Assembly: GCA_017461685.1 (NCBI GenBank)
Contig: JAFTXF010000066.1
Coordinates: 1-9,667, forward strand
DNA length: 9,667 bases
Source of the DNA: Lachnospiraceae bacterium
GTDB lineage: Bacteria; Bacillota; Clostridia; Lachnospirales; Lachnospiraceae
Direction of reading: 5' to 3'
Shown here: piece by piece, positions 1 to 6,612 of the stretch
How the letters are laid out: the number at the start of each line of letters is the position of its first letter
Numbering within the stretch: the first letter of the stretch is position 1
Position numbers and translations under genes: made by a program
Notes under the pieces: model-generated
Database searches by the model: none
Seen by the model: the letters and a program-made list of their open reading frames with translations, nothing else
What the model was told of the DNA's origin: nothing

Positions 1-720
1 AAGGGTGCCGGGAAGGCCAGAATTATTTTGGAGCAGAGTGAGTATAAAGGTGAGTCTTATAATGTGGTTGCAGAATTACCCGGAGAAACGGATGAATGGA
101 TTGTGATTAATGCACATTATGACACCACAGAACTATCTACCGGTGCCTATGATAATATGTCCGGCTGTATCGGTGTACTGGGGATTGCGGAAGCTTTTTG
201 CGGAAAGCGTCACAGATATGGTCTGCGTTTTATATGGCATGGTTCAGAGGAACGGGGGCTTATCGGCTCCAAGGCATATTGCATGCAGCACGAAGCAGAA
301 TTGGAGAAGATTGTATTAAATATCAATATGGACATGATTGGCTGTATTATGGGCAGATTTGCAGCGATATGTACTGCAGAAGAGAAGCTGGTACATTACA
401 TTCAGTATATGGCTGCGGAAATGGGCGTAGGAATTGAGGCAAGGGATGGTGTGCGTTCCAGTGATTCCACACCTTTTGCAGATAAGGGAATCCCGGCTGT
501 ATCTTTTGCGCGATATGCACCTGCTCATACCGCTATGATACATAATCGCTATGATACATGGAAGGTTATGAGCCCGGAACAGCTTATAAAGGACATTGCT
601 TTTATTACGGAATTTATAGAGCGTATGGCCAATGCCAAAGAATGTCCGGTGGCGAGAGAAATTCCCGAAAAGATGCGGGAGAAGATTGATATTTATTTAA
701 ATAGGAAAAGGGAAAAATAA
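1..720 (+). CDS. M28-family zinc aminopeptidase, 5'-truncated by the window
   Basis: The reading frame is open from base 1, so this is the C-terminal part of a longer protein; 239 codons are visible, ending in TAA. The expected co-catalytic two-metal site of M28 exopeptidases is complete, counting codons from base 1: His39 and Asp41 in an HYDT motif, bridging Asp51 in AYDN, the Glu83-Glu84 pair (general base and metal ligand) in SEERG, Asp111 in NMDM, and His181 in HNRYDT. In this family the enzyme removes N-terminal residues from peptides using two zinc ions. A TTG at 28 could be read as a start but has no ribosome binding site, and the frame continues upstream of it, so it is not the real start. 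No signal peptide can be judged because the N-terminus is missing. Substrate preference cannot be told. It precedes the separately promoted phe operon and probably belongs to an upstream transcription unit. The family call is firm; the exact subfamily is not. Confidence 0.9.
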   Translation, partial: KGAGKARIILEQSEYKGESYNVVAELPGETDEWIVINAHYDTTELSTGAYDNMSGCIGVLGIAEAFCGKRHRYGLRFIWHGSEERGLIGSKAYCMQHEAELEKIVLNINMDMIGCIMGRFAAICTAEEKLVHYIQYMAAEMGVGIEARDGVRSSDSTPFADKGIPAVSFARYAPAHTAMIHNRYDTWKVMSPEQLIKDIAFITEFIERMANAKECPVAREIPEKMREKIDIYLNRKREK

Positions 721-735
721 GCAAATAAGGAGGAA

Positions 736-764
736 AGTTTGCGCAGAACAGTTGACAGTTTGCG
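736..764 (+). repeat. 8-bp direct repeat flanking the pheS promoter -35
   Basis: AGTTTGCG occurs at 736-743 and again at 757-764, 21 bp apart, which is two helical turns. The second copy abuts the -35 hexamer of the pheS promoter. This could be a protein-binding pair, but an 8-bp repeat may also be chance. Confidence 0.35.
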
Positions 765-780
765 AAAAAAGTACTAAAAT
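752..780 (+). promoter_or_regulatory. Sigma-A type promoter for the T-box/pheST unit
   Basis: A perfect -35 TTGACA lies at 752-757 and a -10 TAAAAT (5 of 6 consensus) at 775-780, with an ideal 17-bp spacer. The predicted transcription start is near 787, just upstream of the T-box stem I region. It is the only strong promoter upstream of pheS and fits a leader of about 255 nt ending in the conditional terminator. Confidence 0.85.
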
Positions 781-786
781 ATTTCC

Positions 787-1041
787 TAAGTTGAAAATGA
801 TAAAGGCTATGAAGGTGTCAGTAGTGTACTATCATTCCTACAGAGAGAGCTGGTCAGCGGCTGGAAGCCGGCTCAGGTTACGGTATTGCATGAATTTCCC
901 ACCGGAGCTTCCTGGTTGAATTTCAGTAGGTCAGGGCGTATCCCGACACGTTACGTCGTATGAGTGCCTGCTATGGCAGGAACATGGGTGGTACCGCGGT
1001 AATTTATCGTCCCTAAGAGCTTTGGCTCTTAGGGATTTTTT
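787..1041 (+). ncRNA. T-box riboswitch leader, tRNA-Phe (UUC specifier)
   Basis: This is a transcriptional T-box leader that senses the charging state of tRNA-Phe. Hallmarks seen: an AGAGAG segment opening the stem I region (about 842-847); a specifier context at 922-924, where TTC is followed by AGTAGG; a GGGCG/TCCCG segment and a downstream ATGAGTG block; and the conserved T-box at 986-998, GGGTGGTACCGCG. The acceptor-pairing bulge TGGT (989-992) complements an ACCA 3' end, so it matches an A discriminator base, as tRNA-Phe has. The downstream CGTCCC (1009-1014) can pair with the T-box side in the antiterminator or join the terminator stem. Uncharged tRNA-Phe should stabilise the antiterminator and allow pheST transcription. 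The UUC specifier agrees with the downstream gene product. Boundaries are inferred from the promoter and the terminator T-run. Confidence 0.95.
1011..1041 (+). terminator. Conditional intrinsic terminator of the T-box
   Basis: A perfect 10-bp stem, CCCTAAGAGC (1011-1020) with GCTCTTAGGG (1025-1034), has a 4-nt loop and is followed by A and six T residues. Its 5' arm shares CCC with the antiterminator, so the two structures exclude each other. Confidence 0.95.
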
Positions 1042-1082
1042 ATTTACAGCTTAACCACAAAAACATAAAAAGGAGTATGAAC

Positions 1083-2102
1083 ATGAAAGCAAAACTTGAA
1101 GAAATCAAGCAAAAAGCACTTACAAGCATTGCATCCAGCGACAGTCTGGACAAATTAAATGATGTGCGTGTAAACATCCTCGGTAAGAAAGGTGAGCTTA
1201 CCGCTGTATTAAAGTCCATGAAGGACGTTGCACCGGAGGACAGACCGAAGGTTGGCCAGATGGTAAATGATGTACGCGTGGAAATCGAGACCGCACTTGA
1301 AGACGCAAAGAAGAAATTAGAGCAGGCAGCTTTAGAGGCTCGTCTTGCAGCATAGGAAATTGACGTTACTTTACCTGCAAAGAAGCTTCCAAGAGGCCAC
1401 AGACATCCAAATACCACTGTTTTGGAAGAGGTGGAAAATATCTTTATCGGCCTTGGCTATGAAGTGGTAGAAGGCCCGGAAGTAGAGAAGGATTATTATA
1501 ACTTTGAGGCATTAAATATCCCTGCTGACCACCCGGCAAAGGATGAGCAGGATACCTTCTATGTAAACGGCGATATTTTATTACGTACTCAGACCTCCGG
1601 TACTCAGGTTCATGAGATGGAAAAGGGCAAGCTTCCTATCCGTATGATTGCACCGGGCCGCGTGTTCCGTTCTGATGAGGTAGACGCTACCCACAGCCCA
1701 TCCTTCCACCAGATTGAGGGTCTTGTAATTGATAAGCATATTACATTTGCAGACTTAAAGGGTACTTTAGCAGTATTTGCCAAGGAATTGTTTGGTGAGG
1801 ACACCAAGGTTAAATTCAGACCGCATCACTTCCCGTTCACAGAGCCAAGTGCGGAAATGGACGTTTCCTGCTTTAAGTGCGGCGGTAAGGGCTGCCGTTT
1901 CTGTAAGGGCAGCGGCTGGATTGAAATTCTCGGCTGCGGTATGGTTCATCCACACGTATTAGAGATGAGTAATATTGATCCCGAAGTTTATTCCGGCTTT
2001 GCATTTGGTGTAGGCTTGGAGCGTATTACACTGCTTAAGTACGAAATCGACGACATGAGACTTCTTTATGAAAATGACGAACGTTTCTTGAAACAGTTCT
2101 GA
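1083..2102 (+). pseudogene. pheS: Phenylalanyl-tRNA synthetase alpha subunit with in-frame TAG at codon 91
   Basis: PheS is the catalytic alpha chain of the cytoplasmic (alpha-beta)2 enzyme that charges tRNA-Phe. I start it at ATG 1083 (MKAKLEEIKQ) because AGGAG at 1071-1075 lies 7 nt away; the ATG at 1077 is only 1 nt from it. Ignoring the stop, the frame gives 339 codons ending in TGA, normal for the family. Order: N-terminal coiled-coil tRNA-binding arm (about residues 1-85), then the class II catalytic domain with GHRHPN, the motif-2 region FRSDEVDATHSPSFHQIEG, a CxxCxGxGCxxC zinc-ribbon-like insert (bases 1870-1904), and motif 3 with GFAFGVGLER. Codon 91 (1353-1355) is TAG, just after EARLAA at the arm-to-catalytic-domain linker, where relatives usually have Glu or Lys; GAG to TAG needs one base change. 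Everything downstream stays in frame and conserved, so the lesion is recent, suppressed, or an artefact. No good internal start with a ribosome binding site follows it; TTG 1422 is the nearest. Identity is certain, functional state unknown. Confidence 0.93.
1353..1355 (+). other. In-frame amber codon inside pheS
   Basis: TAG at 1353-1355 interrupts otherwise continuous, well-conserved PheS coding sequence at the linker between the coiled-coil arm and the catalytic domain. The frame before and after is identical (1083 and 1422 differ by a multiple of three), so this is a single nonsense codon, not a frameshift. Confidence 0.95.
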
Positions 2103-2106
2103 TATA

Positions 2107-2268
2107 ACAGTTCACTCGTCAATGAAAATGGAGATAATCATATGTTCGCATAATGATTTCGACATTTACAGTGACGAAGGGAATGCCCCGGAGGAGCAAA
2201 GTTAGCTGCGTAAGCTGCGAGAAAGCACCGTAGGTGCCTTTGCGAGTTGGGCATAGGTGAACTGTGAC
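2107..2268 (+). repeat. Nested inverted-repeat element in the pheS-pheT spacer
   Basis: The 198-nt spacer is long for pheS-pheT, which usually lie close together. It contains several nested complementary arms: ACAGTTCAC (2107-2115) with GTGAACTGT (2257-2265); alternatively ACAGT (2168-2172) with ACTGT (2261-2265); ATGCCC (2183-2188) with GGGCAT (2249-2254); GCAAAG (2196-2201) with CTTTGC (2238-2243); and an apical hairpin GCACC-GTA-GGTGC (2225-2237). AGCTGCG is also directly repeated at 2204-2210 and 2213-2219. The nested order 2168-2265 can fold as one branched or elongated structure. It looks like a small dispersed palindromic repeat (MITE- or REP-like) or a structured RNA inside the operon transcript. 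No open reading frame with a ribosome binding site is seen in it. Whether it recurs in the genome cannot be judged from one window. Confidence 0.6.
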
Positions 2269-2300
2269 ATGTTTTTATAGGTAGAAAGGATTTAGATATT

Positions 2301-4721
2301 ATGAATACAGCATTATCATGGATTAAAGCATATGTGCCGGAACTTACATGCACAGACCAGGAATATTGCGATGCAATGACCCTTTCCGGTACTAAAGTAG
2401 AAGGCTTTGAAAAATTAGACAAAAATTTAGAGAAAATTGTAGTTTGTGAAATCTTAAAGATTGAAAGACATCCTGATGCTGACAAATTAATTGTTTGTCA
2501 GGTAAATATCGGTTCTGAGGTCATTCAGATTGTGACCGGTGCACCAAATGTCAAAGAAGGCGACAAGGTGCCTGTTGTTTTAGACGGCGGTAAGGTTGCA
2601 GGCGGTCATGACGGCGGACCGTTGCCGGAGGATGGCATTAAGATTAAGGCAGGCAAGCTACGCGGTATTCCAAGTAACGGTATGATGTGCTCCATCGAAG
2701 AGCTTGGTTCCAACAGAGATATGTATCCGCTGGCTCCGGAAAACGGCATTTATATTTTACCGGCTGATACAGAGGTTGGTATTGATGCAGTGGAATTGCT
2801 GGGCCTTCGTGACACCGTATTTGAATATGAAATTACATCCAACCGTGTAGACTGTTATAGCGTGCTGGGTATTGCGCGAGAAGCAGCAGCTACTTTCCGT
2901 AAGCCTTTCGTGCCACCGGTAGTAGAGGTCAAGGAAAATGATGAAAAAGTAGAAGATTACGTTTCTGTAGAAGTATTAGACCAGGATTTATGTTCCAGAT
3001 ACTGTGCAAGAGTTTGTACCAATATCAAAATTGGCCCGAGCCCTGAATGGATGCAGAGAAGACTGGCAAAGAGCGGTATCCGCCCGATTAATAATCTGGT
3101 TGATATTACCAATTACGTTATGGAAGAGTATGGCCAGCCAATGCATGCTTTTGATTTAGATACCGTTGCAGGCCACAAGATCATCGTAAAGCGTGCACAG
3201 GACGGTGACACCTTTGTAACCTTGGATGGCCAGGAAAGAAAATTAGACAATGATGTGTTAATGATTTGCGACGCGGAGAAGGAAATCGGTATTGCAGGTA
3301 TTATGGGTGGTGAAAACTCCATGATTACCGACAATGTAAAGACAGTTCTGTTTGAAGCAGCTACCTTCCATGGTTCCAATATCCGTAAGAGTGCAAAGCG
3401 CATCGGTCTTCGTACTGACGCTTCCGGCAAGTTTGAAAAGGGCTTAGACCCGAGAAATGCAGAAGCTGCCATTAATCGTGCTTGTCAGCTGATCGTAGAG
3501 CTTGGCTGTGGTGAAGTAGTAAGCGGTATGGTAGATGTAAAGGCTGAGTTCAAACCATTGGTAGAGCTGCCATTTGAGCCGGAACGCATCAACAATTTAC
3601 TGGGTACAGATATTGCGGCAGAAGAAATGATTGCTATTTTCAAGATGGCAGAAATCGAATACAATGCCGACACCAATATGCTTACCGTTCCTTCTTTCAG
3701 ACAGGACGTTTTACGCATGGCAGACCTGGCAGAAGAAGTAGCACGTTTCTACGGCTATGACAAGATTCCTACCACACTTCCGGGCGGCGAGTCTACTGCA
3801 GGTAAGCTTCCGTTCAAGCTGGTAGTGGAAGCAAAGGCCAGAGAAATTGCAGAAGCAAACGGTTTCTCTCAGGGTATGTGCTACAGCTTCGTAAGTCCGA
3901 AGGTATTTGATAAATTATTATTGCCGGCTGATGATAAGCTTCGTGATACCGTTACTATTTCCAACCCGTTAGGTGAAGACTTCTCTGTCATGAGAACCAT
4001 TTCCTTAAACGGTATGCTGACCAGCCTTGCAACCAACTACAACAGACGTAATAAAGACGTAAGATTATACGAGCTTGCTAATATTTATCTGCCAAAGGCA
4101 TTGCCTGTAACGGAGCTTCCGGACGAAAGAATGCAGTTCACACTTGGCTTCTACGGCGAAGGTGACTTCTTCACCATGAAGGGTGTGGTAGAGCAGTTCC
4201 TGGCAGCAGTGGGTATGACAAAGAAGGTGGAATACGATCCAAAGAACAAGAAGCCTTACTTACATCCGGGTCGTCAGGCTGAAATGATTTATGATGGCAT
4301 TGTGATCGGTTATCTGGGTGAAGTTCATCCGGTTGTTTGTGACAATTACGACCTGGGAACAAAGGCTTATGTTGCAGTAATTGATATGCCTCACATTGTG
4401 GAAAGAGCAACCTTCGACCACAAGTACGCAGGCGTTTCCAAGTTTCCTGCCGTGACAAGAGATATTTCCATGACCGTACCAAAGAGCGTACTGGTTGGCG
4501 ATATCGAGCACGTAATCGCGCAGCGCGGCGGCAAGATTTTGGAAAGTGTAAATCTGTTCGACGTTTACGAAGGCAGCCAGATTAAAGAAGGCTTCAAGTC
4601 CGTAGCTTACTCTATTACCTTCCGTGCGAAGGACAGAAACCTGGAAGAGGCTGACATTGCCGGTGCCATGAAGAAGATTCTGAACGGATTAGAGCAGTTG
4701 GGTGCAGAGCTTAGAAAATAA
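2301..4721 (+). CDS. pheT: Phenylalanyl-tRNA synthetase beta subunit
   Basis: The 806-residue length is normal for bacterial PheT. The start ATG has AAAGGA at 2285-2290, 10 nt upstream. Domains in order: N-terminal segment; an EMAP-II/Trbp111-like OB-fold tRNA-binding domain from about residue 40 to 155, with the HPDADKL signature at about 57-63; the B3/B4 domain containing the editing site (about 215-390, including SGKFEKGLDPRNAEAA); a B5 DNA-binding-like domain (about 415-490); a catalytic-like core; and a C-terminal ferredoxin-fold anticodon-binding domain (FDX-ACB) from about residue 713, starting KFPAVTRDISM, that contacts tRNA-Phe. The beta chain pairs with PheS and hydrolyses mischarged Tyr-tRNA-Phe. 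No stop or frameshift is visible, in contrast to pheS. It should share the T-box controlled transcript with pheS; I see no convincing separate promoter. An intrinsic terminator follows 61 nt downstream. Confidence 0.98.
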   Translation: MNTALSWIKAYVPELTCTDQEYCDAMTLSGTKVEGFEKLDKNLEKIVVCEILKIERHPDADKLIVCQVNIGSEVIQIVTGAPNVKEGDKVPVVLDGGKVAGGHDGGPLPEDGIKIKAGKLRGIPSNGMMCSIEELGSNRDMYPLAPENGIYILPADTEVGIDAVELLGLRDTVFEYEITSNRVDCYSVLGIAREAAATFRKPFVPPVVEVKENDEKVEDYVSVEVLDQDLCSRYCARVCTNIKIGPSPEWMQRRLAKSGIRPINNLVDITNYVMEEYGQPMHAFDLDTVAGHKIIVKRAQDGDTFVTLDGQERKLDNDVLMICDAEKEIGIAGIMGGENSMITDNVKTVLFEAATFHGSNIRKSAKRIGLRTDASGKFEKGLDPRNAEAAINRACQLIVELGCGEVVSGMVDVKAEFKPLVELPFEPERINNLLGTDIAAEEMIAIFKMAEIEYNADTNMLTVPSFRQDVLRMADLAEEVARFYGYDKIPTTLPGGESTAGKLPFKLVVEAKAREIAEANGFSQGMCYSFVSPKVFDKLLLPADDKLRDTVTISNPLGEDFSVMRTISLNGMLTSLATNYNRRNKDVRLYELANIYLPKALPVTELPDERMQFTLGFYGEGDFFTMKGVVEQFLAAVGMTKKVEYDPKNKKPYLHPGRQAEMIYDGIVIGYLGEVHPVVCDNYDLGTKAYVAVIDMPHIVERATFDHKYAGVSKFPAVTRDISMTVPKSVLVGDIEHVIAQRGGKILESVNLFDVYEGSQIKEGFKSVAYSITFRAKDRNLEEADIAGAMKKILNGLEQLGAELRK

Positions 4722-4782
4722 GGTCTCTTTAGTTAAAGTGCTTCTTGAAGAAAAATAAATAAAATACTGATTTTTCGGTCAG

Positions 4783-4820
4783 AAGAGTTCTCGCCCATTT
4801 GAATGGACGGGAACTCTTTT
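4783..4820 (+). terminator. Intrinsic terminator after pheT
   Basis: AAGAGTTC (4783-4790) pairs with GAACTCTT (4811-4818), enclosing an inner CCAT-TTGA-ATGG stem, and is followed by further T residues. It closes the pheST unit. Confidence 0.85.
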
Positions 4821-4853
4821 CTAAAGCCTTAAATAAATGCCATGGAAAGTGCA

Positions 4854-4879
4854 GTCCCCTTTTATATAAGCGTGGGGAC
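4854..4879 (+). repeat. GTCCCC/GGGGAC hairpin overlapping the long inverted repeat
   Basis: GTCCCC (4854-4859) is perfectly complementary to GGGGAC (4874-4879). The second arm lies inside the left arm of the long 4860-4974 hairpin, so the two structures compete for the same bases. It sits exactly at the internal mismatched zone of the long hairpin. Confidence 0.55.
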
Positions 4880-4974
4880 AGCGAAGCAGCCGGAATATAT
4901 GCAGAAAATGATTCGCGATGAGCGTGTTTTCTGCATATATTCCGGCTGCTTTGCCGTCTCTCGCTTATATAAAA
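4860..4974 (+). repeat. 115-nt near-perfect inverted repeat (MITE-like or structured RNA)
   Basis: The left arm 4860-4908 (49 nt) and right arm 4927-4974 (48 nt) are complementary except for four mismatches and one bulged base, all clustered between the perfect outer 13 bp (TTTTATATAAGCG) and perfect inner 25 bp. The loop is 18 nt (4909-4926). In a + strand RNA two of the four mismatches become G-U wobble pairs; in a minus-strand RNA the same positions would be C-A mismatches. There is no coding capacity. AT-rich ends and compact size fit a miniature inverted-repeat element; the position between the pheT terminator and an aminopeptidase gene would also fit a structured untranslated RNA. It is too long and lacks a terminal T-run, so a plain terminator is less likely. 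Confidence 0.85.
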
Positions 4975-4998
4975 TCGCACAATACAAAATCACACAAT
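4971..4998 (+). repeat. Short tandem direct repeat, 13-mer twice
   Basis: AAAATCGCACAAT (4971-4983) and AAAATCACACAAT (4986-4998) match at 12 of 13 positions with a 15-bp period, starting in the last bases of the long inverted repeat. Function unknown. Confidence 0.6.
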
Positions 4999-5002
4999 CT
5001 AC

Positions 5003-5031
5003 TTGCATTTTCAGCAAAGAAAAGATATGAT
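5003..5031 (+). promoter_or_regulatory. Possible promoter of the M18 aminopeptidase gene
   Basis: TTGCAT (5003-5008) and TATGAT (5026-5031, 5 of 6 consensus) are separated by 17 bp. The -35 matches only its TTG, so this is a moderate candidate. It would give a leader of about 63 nt before the start at 5101, and it lies after both the pheT terminator and the long inverted repeat, where a new promoter is expected. Confidence 0.5.
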
Positions 5032-5088
5032 GTAATTAATGTGGGTTTTTATGCAAAGATGATTTTTGCGGCCCTTTTAATACATTTT

Positions 5089-5094
5089 AGGAGG
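5089..5094 (+). promoter_or_regulatory. Ribosome binding site fixing the M18 start
   Basis: AGGAGG sits 6 nt before ATG 5101. The frame is open upstream to 4918, but that part translates the inverted repeat and leader and has no such site, so 5101 is the start. Confidence 0.9.
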
Positions 5095-5100
5095 ATAATC

Positions 5101-6540
5101 ATGGAAAAGAAAAATACATGGGAAACATATGACGAAGCAACCCTTGCCAAGGTAGATACTTTTATAGACGGCTACCGTCAGTTCCTTGATAATGGCAAGA
5201 CAGAAAGAGAGTGCATCGATGTGATTGTAAATACCATCGAGGACGCAGGATATATTTCTATGGAGAAGGCCGTGAAAGAAGGCAAGAAGCTGGTGGAAGG
5301 TGATAAGGTTTATTCTGTATGGATGAATAAATCTATCGCTATGTACCGCATCGGAAAGGAGCCGATTGCAAACGGAATGAATATTCTCGGTGCGCATATC
5401 GATTCTCCGAGACTGGATGTAAAGCAGAATCCTTTATATGAGGACAGTGGCTTTGCTTATCTGGATACCCATTATTACGGCGGTGTAAAGAAGTATCAGT
5501 GGGTAGCCATTCCTTTGGCACTTCACGGTGTGATTGTGAAAAAGGACGGCTCAACTGTAATCGTCAATATCGGTGAAGAGGAAAATGATCCGGTATTCTT
5601 TGTATCCGATTTATTGATTCATCTGTCTCAGGAGCAGCTGCAGTTAAAGGCCGGAGAGGTGATTCCGGGCGAGGCTTTGGATATTATTGTGGGCAATAAA
5701 CCAATCAGCATCAAGGCTTCTGATGTACAAGGAGAAGAAGGCGAAAATGCAGAAAAGAAGGAGCCTGTAAAGGAAGCCGTTAAGAAGGGCGTATTAGATA
5801 TTTTAAAGGAAATGTACGATGTAGAGGAAGAGGATTTCCTGTCTGCAGAGTTAGAGGTAGTTCCGGCAGGTAAGGCAAGAGAAGCAGGTCTTGACAGAAG
5901 TATGGTACTGGCTTACGGTCAGGACGACAGAGTTTGCGCTTATACCTCTATGATGGCTATGTTGGATGTGGAGCCGACAGACCGTACAGTTTGCTGTATT
6001 TTAGTAGACAAGGAAGAAATCGGTTCCGTTGGTGCAACCGGTATGCAGAGCCGTTTCTTTGAAAACAGCCTTGCAGAACTGATGAATTTAATGGGTGAGT
6101 ACTCTGAGCTAAACATCCGCAGATGCTTAAGCAAGAGCTGTATGTTAAGCTCTGATGTAAGCAGTGCTTATGACCCAAGCTTTGCAAACTGCTTTGATAA
6201 GAAGAATGTGGCATATCTTGGCGGCGGTATGGTGTTTAACAAGTTTACCGGTTCCCGCGGTAAGAGCGGATCCAACGATGCCAATGCAGAATATCTGGCT
6301 CATCTTAGAGATATTTTTGCAAAGGAAAGCATTAATTTCCAGACAGCAGAGCTTGGACGCGTAGATTTAGGCGGCGGCGGTACTATCGCATATATTCTTG
6401 CATTATATGGCATGAATGTAATCGACAGCGGTGTGGCAGTCATGAATATGCATGCTCCGTGGGAAGCAACCTCCAAGGCTGATGTTTATGAGACTTACAG
6501 AGGTTACAAGGCATTTGTGAAGCTTGCAGGAAATATTTAA
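5101..6540 (+). CDS. M18-family metalloaminopeptidase (aspartyl aminopeptidase type)
   Basis: The 479-residue length is normal for M18 enzymes, which are cytoplasmic two-zinc aminopeptidases forming large tetrahedral oligomers and favouring acidic or other N-terminal residues. All expected active-site residues are visible: His99 and Asp101 in AHIDSPRLD, Asp275/Asp276 in QDDRV, the Glu305-Glu306 pair in DKEEIGSVG, Asp352 in SSDVSSAYDP, and His451 in MHAPWE. A charged Glu/Lys-rich stretch at about 212-228 is likely a surface loop. There is no signal peptide. The start is set by AGGAGG at 5089-5094. It lies downstream of the pheT terminator and so forms its own unit; no clear terminator separates it from the transporter 72 nt downstream, so read-through is possible. 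The family is certain; the precise substrate preference is not readable. Confidence 0.95.
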   Translation: MEKKNTWETYDEATLAKVDTFIDGYRQFLDNGKTERECIDVIVNTIEDAGYISMEKAVKEGKKLVEGDKVYSVWMNKSIAMYRIGKEPIANGMNILGAHIDSPRLDVKQNPLYEDSGFAYLDTHYYGGVKKYQWVAIPLALHGVIVKKDGSTVIVNIGEEENDPVFFVSDLLIHLSQEQLQLKAGEVIPGEALDIIVGNKPISIKASDVQGEEGENAEKKEPVKEAVKKGVLDILKEMYDVEEEDFLSAELEVVPAGKAREAGLDRSMVLAYGQDDRVCAYTSMMAMLDVEPTDRTVCCILVDKEEIGSVGATGMQSRFFENSLAELMNLMGEYSELNIRRCLSKSCMLSSDVSSAYDPSFANCFDKKNVAYLGGGMVFNKFTGSRGKSGSNDANAEYLAHLRDIFAKESINFQTAELGRVDLGGGGTIAYILALYGMNVIDSGVAVMNMHAPWEATSKADVYETYRGYKAFVKLAGNI

Positions 6541-6612
6541 AAACAATAATATATCTGTAGAATAGGGCCTTTAACTAAGGAAGACGTATTTTCGAGGACT
6601 GGAGATTTTAAC

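Noticed and set aside
797..919. Open frame starting at ATG 797 in the pheS leader
   Set aside because: It lies wholly in T-box stem I sequence with no ribosome binding site; the RNA structure explains the conservation.
1353..1355. TAG reassigned to an amino acid across the genome
   Set aside because: None of the other genes in the window has an internal TAG; a reassigned code should show several in over 6 kb of coding sequence. All complete genes end in TAA or TGA, which is compatible with rare TAG but is too small a sample to argue reassignment.
1422..2102. A separate gene for the PheS catalytic domain starting at TTG 1422
   Set aside because: There is no ribosome binding site before 1422, and conserved PheS residues (GHRHPN) lie upstream of it in the same frame, so this is an interrupted gene rather than a designed split.
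4918..5100. N-terminal extension of the M18 aminopeptidase from ATG 4918
   Set aside because: The extension translates the inverted repeat and leader, has no ribosome binding site, and would exceed family length; AGGAGG before 5101 marks the real start.
6541..6612. Promoter for the MFS gene (TTGCAG at 6524-6529, TAATAT at 6547-6552)
   Set aside because: The spacing is 17 bp but the hexamers match consensus poorly (3 and 4 of 6), and the -35 lies in the end of the M18 gene; too weak to list.
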